From NCBI RefSeq assembly GCF_000471905.2, contig NW_006494916.1, positions 2,741,083-2,805,082 on the forward strand: a stretch of DNA of 64,000 nucleotides, given 5' to 3'. Positions 45,401 to 57,400 of the stretch are shown piece by piece. The position numbers were made by a program, and so were the translations under genes. Below the pieces are notes generated by a model. The model saw only the letters and a program-made list of their open reading frames with translations, made no database searches and had not been told where the DNA came from. Position 1 is the stretch's first letter; each line of letters begins with the position of its first letter. Source of the stretch: Amborella trichopoda (Eukaryota; Streptophyta; Magnoliopsida; Amborellales; Amborellaceae).

Positions 45401-48400
45401 CTAATTGAGCCTCAGGTGCATGGAGGATGGAGGATAATGAAATTATCTATTCATTGTATCGGTGCTTGAAATCCAGGAATTGGGCTTGGACTCTCCAGCG
45501 TTCTGTGCCCAAGTCACCTGGCTGGTTTATTCATCCGAGTTGGAATACAACTTGGCTGATTTTGTGAAAAAATAACAAAGCCAGGTGAGGCTTGGGATGA
45601 GTGATTGGCTTTTGCGTTTGGACCTGCCAGGATCCCAATCTTAGCTGACTTTGGCAATTCCAGCTTGACAATGTTTTGGTCATTGCTTTGTATGATAAAT
45701 TTAATAACAAGACTATGCTTAATTTGGGTCACTGCAAAAGTAGAAACTTTTGGAGAAATCCTTCAATGGGACATAATACTTTTTTTTTTGAGTGTGTTAA
45801 CATTGTATTTAAGAAGATAGAATTAGAGAAGTTGTAAGTTTAAAGAAGCAACCCTCATATGGTTGATTTTCATGCCCCAAAAGGATTGATTTCCAGGCCC
45901 CAGAAGAGTTATTATGGGCTTTGGGACCCAGGATGGGTCCGGAGCACTGTATTTGGAGTTGATGACATCCTACCATAGATGGTTTCTTTGGGTGGCCAGA
46001 TGCCACCACCATTTCCCGAGACGGGCAAGGTGGTTATGCTTGAGTTTGCAGATCCCGAACCCTAAGACTTGGGGGAGCAAACCTTAGACTAGGAAATCAG
46101 GTGGATTTTCTTGTCCCCGGTTCCCAACCAAAGGAAATTTTTCATGAGTTGTTCAAGACCTCGCACCACAGAGGCCGACATGTGAAATAGAGACATTTGG
46201 TATATCAGTATATTCAAAAGGGTGGCTTTGATGAGAGTAGTGCGCCTTGGCGAGGAAAGGAATCTGCCCTTCCGGCTTGCGAATCTTTGATGAGACATAA
46301 TCAGTGTTTCAAAAAGCGCTAGGCTGTCGGGGGGATCCAGGCCGCCCAGTAGAAATTTTTGTTTTTTGCGTTTTCTCTCTTTAAAATAGCCTCTAATGAG
46401 TTTTAGGTTTTAAATGAACCTAAAACCCACAATTTTTCCCCTTTAGTATTACAAAAATAACTAAAAAATGCGTTCAAGGAGTTGTATTTCCGCCCCTGGG
46501 TGGGGTGTAGGCCTTGGGCAGCCTCCTAGGCAGGTGGGCGCGCAATGATATTGGCCTAGGCGGGTGCCCAGGCACTGGGCGGTTTGCTTTTTGAAATAGT
46601 GGACATAATAGTTAAGGAAGTAGATTCCCAAACTAGGATCATTGTTGATCAGGGAGCCTGGTGGTAAATCTGATGAAGTTGATGGGAGGTCAAATGGTAT
46701 GGTGCATTTTTGACATCACCAAGAAGACGAGATATAAGACCCATGCACACTGCTGAATGAATTATAATCAACTCATCTCTTGAAAAATAGGGGAGGAGTT
46801 AATTTGTGGCCAACAAGCAGCCGTGAGTTTTCTGTCAAGTCCTTCTACATGGGCCTAATTGAGGAAAATGGATGAATTCCTTGAGGACACAAAGCTGGAG
46901 GTTGGCTGTTCCTCCTATGGCCCTATCTTCGTGTGGCTTGCGATCCTTGATAAGGTATCGCTGTAGATCACTTGCAACTCCAAGGAGAATGTTCACCACT
47001 TGGTCCTGCTACTCCTGCATGTAGAATGGCTTTAGATATATTCTATTCCTTCCTGAATTTATTTTGGTTCCCTTGGATATGCTATCATCAGTGGAGAATC
47101 TAGTCTAACACTAGTTCTTGCAACCATCCTGCCTAAAGTTTTACTATTATAGAGATTAAGCATTGCTGCAATACTATGTTCCCTGTGAACTGTGTGAAAC
47201 AAACACAAGTCCCAAGGCAAATATATGGAACAGCCAGTCATCACAGAGCTATAAAGGCAACGATCATATCCAAGAAAGAATTCTGGGGTTCTTGGCCTTG
47301 GATCTGTAAACACAGTGAAAAAATATTGGAAGGAGTTCATTACCAATATGCACTTGACCTTCCAATTGGCAACCACAATCGGAAGGTAGTATCAAGATCT
47401 TCTATGGGTAGGGTTCAAGCGGTAGCGTTTTTTCAATCATCTAGGTGAACTCATCTCCGCTTATTTGGGACCAGCTGGAGCCTGTGATTTTGGAAAGGAA
47501 AGTGTGCATTTAAGGATGTAGAATTTAATGATTGGTAGAATTTCTTTCCCTTAATAAATTCCACCTACGGTAGGTGGGTAAGGACCATGGTTGAGGGAGT
47601 GTGACCTAGGAGCATGTAGGAGAATAGGTTGGCAACTACGGGGTAAGTGATCCTGAGGATCACTATTAAGGGGCTCCGGAGCACGAAAATTTACCCATTT
47701 GTTTCTCTGGACCACAGACCATCCATCGTGGTCTGGTTTTGGGCATTCTTGCCGTATCTAGCCCTGGACAGAGATTGAGATATTGTAAGAGTACCAGTTT
47801 ATCATTGTGAATTTCTATTGGATAGTGGTTTTGAAGGAAATTATTTCTTAATATAAAATCACCATGCATAAATGGAAAACACAAAATTTTCGGAATGGAA
47901 AATTTTTTATTTCTCAACCAAATTGATCGATTTTTTGCTTTATACTCAATTTGAGTATTATTACAGATTTAAATCAAGAATCTAAAACGCTTCTTTCACT
48001 GTTAAATAGTGCATCGGACTCGAAAAATCCATATGAACCTAGAAAAAAGTTATTCTATGGAACTAAGTTATTAACCCTAGAAGAAGATGAATCAAAAAAC
48101 TTTGAAGCTATCAAAGAAATCATAGAATACTGGAAATCAAGATACATAAAGGAAAAAGACATTGAAAAAAGAAACAATCTTATTTCAAACATACAAAGGT
48201 AATTTTCAAAACATGAAGAACTCATGTTAAGAAATAACTATTATCTAATAGTCATTTGGATATCTTAATAAACAAAAGATTGATAATTTCGAAAAATTGA
48301 TACATGAATTAATAGTTTCGAAAACTATAGACTTTGATTTGCTATCAAGTCTGATAATTTACCTGTGTTTTTGAAATTTAGATCTATTTTCGAGTATATG

Positions 48401-51400
48401 GTTTTTCCATACCTCATTCAACAAATTATATATATCATTACGGATATTGGGGTTTTTGTAAAAACTGGATACCTGCTTGGTATCTACTGGAAGAGAAAGT
48501 GGAATTTAGCACACTTTCTTAAGAACATTAAAAAATGCACACTTTCTTTTTTAGTTATATGGTTGGTGTATTTTTCAAATTTATCCTTTTTTTGTAGTTT
48601 ATACAGAAGTCATGGGTTAGGCTAAATTCCACTTTCTCTTCTAGTAGATACCAAGCAAGTATCCAGTTTTTACAAAAACCCCAATATCCCTAATGATATA
48701 TATAATGAATTGAACGAGGTATGGCAAAACCATATACTCGAAAATAGATCTAAATTTCGAAAGCACATAGGAAAATTATTAGATTTGATAGCAAATCAAA
48801 GTCTAGAGTTTTTGAAACTATTAATTCATGTATCAATTTTTTGAAATTATCAATCTTTTGTTTATTAAGATACCCAAATGACTATTAGATGATAATTATT
48901 TCTAAACATGAGTTCTTCATGTTCTGAAAATTACCTTTGTATGTTTGAAATAAGATTGTTCCTTTTTTCAATGTCTTTTTCCTTTATGTATCTTGATTTC
49001 CAATATTCTATGATTTCTTTGATAGCTTCAAAGGTTTTTGATTCATCTTCTTCTAGAGTTAATAACTTAGTTCCATAGAATAACCTTTTTCTAGGTTTAT
49101 ATGGATTTTTCGAGTCCGATGCACTATTTAATAGTGAAGAATTCATAATACTCAAATTGAGTATAAAGCAAAAAATCTATCAATTTGGTTGAGAAATAAA
49201 AAATTTTCCATTCCAAAAATTTTGTGTTTTCCATTTAGGCATGGTGATTTTATATTAGGACATAATTTTCCTTCAAAACCATTATCCAATGGAAATTCAC
49301 AATGATAAACTGGTACTTAGCAAAAAAGACGAAAAGGTACAATTCCTATACTTGTAGAACACAAGTACCATTGCCAAATGGGTTTTTCATTGCAAAAGCG
49401 TGGTGATTCTACCAATGAAATAAAAGAATTAAATGAAAATAATTGGATATACAAAATCTTAGAACCAAATTTTAGTGAAAATCCATTAAAGTTATGGTAA
49501 AAAAACCCTAGGTATTGTAGTCTAAAACTTTGTGATCCAAATAGGATTATAAGGGTAAATTCTATGGTATATACCAAAAGAGATATAGACGAATTTACTA
49601 TCCAATTAAAAGAATTTCTAGAAAAAGGACTGATAGAGCCAATTACAAGTCCTCATTCAAACCCTGCATTCATGGTAAAAAACCATAATGAAGAAAAAAG
49701 AGGAAAAGCAATAATGGTAAATAAATTACCAAAGGCTAAATCAAAATTTAGAATTTGATGGATACTTCATACTCATGAAAGATGTATTAATCCATAAAAA
49801 AAAATTCTAAATATTATAGTAAATTTGATTGCAAATTTGGATTATGGCAAATCATGCTAACAAAAGAATCAAAACCCTTAACAGCCTTCAGTGCACCTTG
49901 TAGCTATTATCAATGGAAGATAATGCCTTTTGGAATATGCAGTCCCCCCAAATATTTCAAAGATGGATGGATAAAATCTTTTCAGACTTAAAAGATTTTT
50001 GTGTAGTCTATATTGATGATATTCTAGTGTTTTCTAAATCACTAGAAGATCATAAAAACATATGAAAATAGTATGTGATAAATTCCTACACAATGGAATT
50101 ATCCTAAGCCTTAAAAAGATTGAAGTAGAAAAACTTCAATTGAATTTCTTGGAATAATCTTAGACCCGCAAGGGATAAGATTACAGGAACATATTATCTC
50201 AATAATTAAAATTTTTCTTGATAAACTAGTAGATAAAAAACATCTACAGAGTTTTCTAGGAATTCTTAATTATGGACGAAATTTCATTCCCAACCTATCC
50301 AAAAAGGAAAAACCTTTATTGGAAAACTTCAAGAAAAATAAAGAGTTTATCTGGGATGATAAGGACTCCGAAGCAGTAAGAAAAATGCAAAAAGATCTTG
50401 ATAAAATACCCACTCTTTATTTCCCTAAAGAAAGGGATAAACTCATGCTTGAAACCGATGCCTCAAATGAAAATTGGGGTGCCGTATTAAAAGCCATGGT
50501 GCCGTATTAAAAACTGTATTTTCAGCACATGTTAAAAAATTGACAGTGATACATGATATAGGGCAGTTCTTACATATCAAAACAATTATAGGCCCCACCA
50601 AACTCAAATGGATTAGATTTTAGCCATGCAGAAGTTTGTTAAGGATTCAACCTGCTGTCACAAGCATTCATCCGAACACAGGAGACCACGGATCTCTCCT
50701 GGCCTGCAAACAACCCCTGAGCATCTCTTTGACCTTAACAAGGGAGGACTCATCGAAAATCCTTTTCGGTAGTGCTACATGCCCATGGGTAAGGGTGCCC
50801 ATGGGTAAGGGTTTTGGACTTGACCTGGGCCATAGACCGCTTAATCCTACGTCAGTCAGCTAAAACACATACAGTTCTGCTTAACTATAGATCGGTAAGC
50901 TAACACACACACATACACTCCCATTGAAGTGTATAATCCACTATAGTTTATATTTGCATGCTTTTACAACCTTTAAAGGCCACAAAACCCCCAACAAAAT
51001 TGATAGTGATACATGAAAATAGGGGGCAATTCTTGCCTATCGAGAAAACCATAGCCCCTATCGAGAAAACCATAGCCCCTCACCAAACTCAAATGGATTA
51101 GGATTACAAACTCTCTAGGGGCAGTTAAGTTAATTTTCTTAAAAAACTCTCTAGGGGCAGTTAAGTTAATTTTCTTAAAAAACTCTCTAGGGGCTGTTAT
51201 TCTCCCCTAAGGTTTTGGCTGGAATGTCCAAAGTTTTTATAAAGGAAAAATGCATATATTGGTTGTAGGTGTAGATATTTTGGCTCTATCGAATACCTCT
51301 TCAACAGAATATCTCCTTTGGAGTTCAAAGAAAGTCAAATCCTGGCATTTTTATGTTGTTCCATTGTGGCCAGCTTTGTGTTGCTTGGGTTGAAGAGAAA

Positions 51401-54400
51401 GCAATTGGTTGTAGGTGTAGATATTTTGGCTCTATCGAATACCTCTTCAACAGAATATCTCCTTTGGAGTTCAAAGAAAGTCAAATCCTGGCATTTTTAT
51501 GTTGTTCCATTGTGGCCAGCTTTGTGTTGCTCGGGTTGAAGAGAAAGCAACCAAGATAGAGCTGAAAACTTATCCCAATGATTGGAGGTAAAATATTTAG
51601 AGACGCCCGAGTATTTTTTGGGACAGGGTGATAAGAGATGATCAAGGTGTCATGGGCGTAGAAAGGAAGTTTAGCTTAGAGTTGCTTGCGAGCTAGTTTA
51701 GCTTAGAGTTGCTTGCGAGCTTTGTTTTTACTATGAAGCGAAGGAGAACTCCAACCAGAAAAGAAGATTTATTGGTATATTTGTTACCATTTCTTGCTTA
51801 ACCTTGGATGACTTAACTAGGCACCTAAAAGATGAGGTACCATGGTGTGTGTTGTTCGTAGACACATAGTTTTGATTGATGAAACTCGAAGCGGCTTCAA
51901 CACAAAGTTAGAACTTTGGATGGATACTATAGAATCTTAAGGTTTTAAAGTTAGCCAGTCTAAAACAAAATATATAGAATGCAAGTTTAATAATAACAGG
52001 AGTAGAGACGAGGAACTAATTAAGATTGATGGTCAAGAAATATAGAAAAGAGTGCACGTTTAATATCGTGGGTTGATAATCCAATAAAATGAAGAGATTG
52101 AGGAAGATGTCACACATAGAATTAGAGTTGGGTGGATGAAGTGGAGATGTGCAACCAGAGATTTATGTGATTGCTGCCAATGAAGGTGAATGGGAAGTTC
52201 TATAGGATAGCTGTGGGACAAGCGTTGCTTTATGGGGTAGAATGTTTAACGCTCAAGAAATAATATACCCATAAGATGAGTGTTGTTGAGATGAGGATGT
52301 TGAGATGGATGATTGACAGGACAAAAGGGGTAGAATTCGAAATGAATACATTCAAGAGGATTTAGGTGTGGCTCCAATAGGAGATAAGATGAGATAAAGT
52401 ACACTTCAGTGGGCTGAGCAGCGGGGACCCAGTACAACACATGTTAGGCGGATTGAGTTCATTCAAGTAGAAGGCTCAAAACGGGTAAGGGGTAGGCCTA
52501 AAAGAACATAGTTGGAAATAGTGAGAGAAGGTGTAGGGACTTATGGACTCAATGAGAGTATGACCCTTGATGGAGTAAAATGGTGGACCACGATTCATAT
52601 AGCCAACCTCAAATAGTTGGAAAAAGGCTATGATGATGATGATGATGATATTTAGATGCCTCGTATATAGATAGGAGACTTTTAAAGTATGCAAACTCAA
52701 CCATTATTGATGTTTTAATCAACGTACAAAGACTTGGTGATCCTCCAGTTTGGTTGGATGCATGCATCCAATATTCTACATCCCATAGTTACTGGAATCT
52801 CTCACCCAAGGTCGCGTTTCCACTTCGGAATGCCAATTCCGCAATTCTGACAAGGAATCTTCATGGAAACCATTTATGTGAAGTCAAGAATCTCGATACT
52901 TTATTTTAGGAATCACGATTCTAACACTCCTAAGAATATCATTTTTAATGTTTATTGATTCTCGATTTCGTCTTGAATCTCACTTCTACATTTGTTGAAT
53001 CTGGATTCCACATATAATGACATACTCTCCATCAAATTAGAAACACTAACATAAGGCCATGAATTACAAAATAGGCAATTAAGAACCTATGAGAGGCATC
53101 AAATCAGAAATTAGATTCCAAAGATATTGGAATCTCAATTCCATATGGGTCAATTTCAAATAGGTCTGAAAGTCAATTCCAAAGATGACGAAATCTTGAT
53201 TCAATATATGTAGGGATCTCGATTCCATTTGGGTCAAATCTCGGTTCCTATAAAGTTGGAATCTTGTTTTCCACAATTTTCCTGGTATGGATGTTGATTT
53301 CAAAAACAAGAATCTTCTAGCCAACCGCGATTCCGTGGTTACCATTCCTAAAAGTATTTGGAAACTTAGGTGTTTCCAACAACTATGCTACATCCTATTT
53401 CTTTTTTATAATAAGTGTTGGCAGTGTATCTTGAGAATGCAAGAAGTAAATTAATTCGTCTTTGTTGATCACAGATTCTAAATATGGTGCAGCTATGTCA
53501 TGACTTGTGATGATATGTGTTTACCATGTTTACTTTCATAATTTGGAGTAAGAATGTGATTCAATATCCCGATTATAGAAGATAGAATTAGGTCGATCAA
53601 TTACCATTAAATTAGTTTTCTATTCAAGAAAAAAGTATGAGTGCATTTTCAATTCACATTAGAAAACACGAGTAATTTGACATTGTTTCCCATGTATGTT
53701 TTCTTTTTTTTGAATTTTTGTTACCCATGTATGTTCCAACCGGTGCTTTTTAAAATGCGTTACACGGACCTGATCCAGTCGGGGTCCGATGTAGAGATCG
53801 GCTGAATGCGGTCCCGATGCAGGCGCATCACCTCTAATGTAGTCAATAAAGTTAAAAGTTTAAAAAATACAAAAATATAATAATAGATAGAAAAAACAAA
53901 AATAATTTTATGTGATAGTAGATGTATCTATAATATATTAGCAGCATGAGACTTTGAACCCCTTGGTAGCTTGATAATGAGTAATAGATTTTGTTGTTCA
54001 AATTTCTAATCTATGATACTTTAAATGTCTAACATCATGTAAAACAAAGCAATCCATTCCATCTCATATGAAATATCCAAAATTCCAAACTTTAAAGTTT
54101 AAACTCCAAAGAGGAAAGACCAAAGGTTTATGACATATAAAAGAGAAAGATAATCAACTCTCAATCAGACAAGTCATCAAATACTTTAATTTCTTCTATC
54201 AATTCTTTTTGTCATATTTTCGTTTCTTTTTCTTTTTCTTGGTTATCGATGTATGCCCTAATCTCATTAGTTGCTTGTTGGCATGCTTTAACATTCCTGA
54301 TAATACCGACTAGGTGCTCCTTTGACCAAAAAATACTCCCCATACAAGTATTCCCACATAGAGTACAAATAACGCAGTTTCAATCCTAAGATATATTTCG

Positions 54401-57400
54401 ACGTTGTATTCTTGTTACTTGAAGATGATTACGACATTGCTCCAGAAAAAAAAGAAGTATTTTTTTTTTTCCAGAATGAAGAAGTATTAGAAATTGAAAA
54501 ATTTGCCAAACAACCCAAAGAAATTTTGATTTCTACTCAGCCCTTGAAAACCCTCAATTAGTTAGTGAATCTTTGCCTAAGTACCTTCCGCATAATGCCC
54601 AAAACAATCTCACGGGATAGTCAAAAGAATATCTTAATTTTTTTCGTAAACTTCGGATTCAATAAATAATTAAAAGTTGGAAATGTTTGGTTTTTAATCA
54701 TAACCATTAAAATGGTTTTATTTTATTTTTTCCCCCCCAAACCCTTTCCCACCTTTTTGTAGGTAAAAAAGACAATTTTGCCCATGCTTGTGGACATATT
54801 TCTGCTCACGAGCACAGAGTGCACAATTTGGGTGATGTGCCACATAGGCCGCAGGGGCATCACATTTTTTTTTCATATGTTGCCTGGAGCGCTATGCAGC
54901 TTGGACCGTTGCACTCCAGGCCTCATAGCTACATAATGTGCTCTGCGGCAGCACTTTGAAACAATGGTTCCACTAGGGTTGGGTTATGCGAAAAGGGTTT
55001 GTTGGGTTAGGGCAAGGTTTAGAATATGTTTTTTGGGTTTCTGAAGGGGTTAAAACTTGCTGGAATTTAGCAGGTTCAACAAGGTTAATTAATGGATTTG
55101 AAGGGAACGAGACAAGATTAGGGCTGATTTAGGATTGGGGGGCTTAGGCGTATAGGTAATAGATTTGGAAGGAGATGGGCTTATTTTATTAGTGCTTGGG
55201 GATGGTCAATTTGATGGGGATGGAAATAGGATGTAAAATTTGATTGGGAGAATATTGGAAGAAAAAGCACCACAGAAAAGGAAAAATAAGGTTCTAACGT
55301 TTTGGGGAGACTATCCCAAACTTAAGCCTTTTTTTTATTGCATATTCTCTAGTGGTCAAGGTGAGAGTGCTGGCGACCCTGGTAGAGGCCTGAGGTTGGG
55401 CATTTTAAGCTCAGTTTTGACGGAAGCTCGTGGGGTAATCTAGGACAGGCTGGGGTTAGGCGGAGTACTTCGGAACCACCTCATTCAAAGGCTCCCTTAC
55501 TATATAACTCAATGTGCGTATCCATGATTTTTGGCATTTGTTGACCCACCCAGGATGTGGCACCCATGACTAGCACTTCAATAAAAAATTAAGATAATTC
55601 ATATGGTTGAATGTAACAATGGAAGTACTTAATGTCACTTAGAATCCGACTTCCCAACTTTAAATTGTGCTTAGCCATGTTGTATCTGAAGGCTTTGTGT
55701 CTCTCTAATACTTGCATTTGTGTTAAATGCTGTCACATGTATCCTTATCTTTGTAACATAACCACCCTTGGAGTGTGATACTACAGTGGCCGAAGTAAGA
55801 GCCCTAATCAGGGTGCATATTGTATGTAATTCTGATTGCTTACCCATGGACATTGGGTGGGACCACCTCAGTGTCATCCTGAGGGCCAGGAAAGAGACTT
55901 TGCTGCCATGGAAAGTGGCTTATGTATGCCAGAAATTTCATAGTTGCAGCCCATAACTTTCTTGATGGGATAGCTGATTGTCTGGCTAAAGGTGCCAAGT
56001 GTGATCCATTAGTAACCTCTCTATTGGATGCATTTTAGGTTGAGATGACTTTCAGTATCTGTCTCTCAAGTTTCTCATATATGCACTTGATTTTGTATCT
56101 CTCGTTTTGGTGGATTTTCGGGTGATTTGGGGAGAATTTGTCTGCTGTTTCTCTAGAAGCCCACCTTTCACACTGTTTTAAGTGCATATGCAAACAAGAA
56201 ACACCACTGCTTTTTGTCTGATAAAGAACTAGAAAATACTTGTTTTAACCCAAGAAAAGTGCCTTTTCTGTCAAAGTCAACATAGAAACTTATGCATACA
56301 CGTGCAGCAGCCACACAACTGGCAGGTCTGTATTTCTATAAAGAGCACTAAATTCAAAAAGACATTCAAAATTTTGAAATCCTTTTGACATTTGACATCT
56401 GAGAGTAGATGGTACAGTATGTTGGATGAGAGGGATGGTAGAACTACTAAATATGGATCTAGATGGTGGGTCGGAGGTAAGTTGCTCTCTCATCCCCTGA
56501 TGTGTATGTTGATACTTTGTGCAGCTTAGGGATAATGATGGATGTATATAAAACTCGGCATATTTATTAGCGTTGAACAGGATATTGGCTTTGGTCATTC
56601 CTTTCTTATGGTTGTTCTGTGCGTGCAGACACAGTTGGTGTGATTTCGCTTTTAGGAAGTTTTGTCGGCCATATCTTTTAATAACTTAATATATACAGTG
56701 ATATTATAGTTTTCATGAAAAAGTTTCAAAATAAAGCAAAGATAACAGGTTTCTTTCATTTTTAATTAGTAATTAAAGTGCTCCTGATGTTTAGAAAACA
56801 TCAATAAAAGGAAATAGAAATACAGTGGATTATTTGCGAGTAACCAAATTTCTTAAATTATATTATTTGAATCATTGTAAGACTGAAGTCTACACATATC
56901 CTTCTCCTCCTTATTTCTTTCTTTTGTTGCTTTTTCAGGTAAGGTAGATTTAAAATTTGTATGATCTAGTGCTTTTCTCGCAAGATTTAGGCCTCAAAGA
57001 CGAGTATTATGACTAAGAAACATCAAATGAGCAACTGTTAAGAGTTTTATACCTAAAAACGGTAGGGAAACACAAGTTCTATGACACATTAAACACCTGA
57101 AATATTGAGAATAACTTAGTTAATACTGTAATGTTGTCTGGCCTTTCTTATGATACATTGTTGTAAAAGAAAAAAGGTTGAATTCTTTGTGGGGTTTCTG
57201 TGATGTGCAGTTATGGGCTTGCTATGGAGTTTCAGCAGAAAGTGATCGATGCCTGGGCAAGCCATGGACCCAGTGCAAGAGATGAGTTCAGTGAAGCTCA
57301 CAGGCTTCTTGAACAGCTTAAGAACAAGGGCAAACAGTCATCAGAGGGAGCTCCTATCAAGGCCTTGCCTCTTTCAAATTCAAGCAAAGTTACCCATAGC

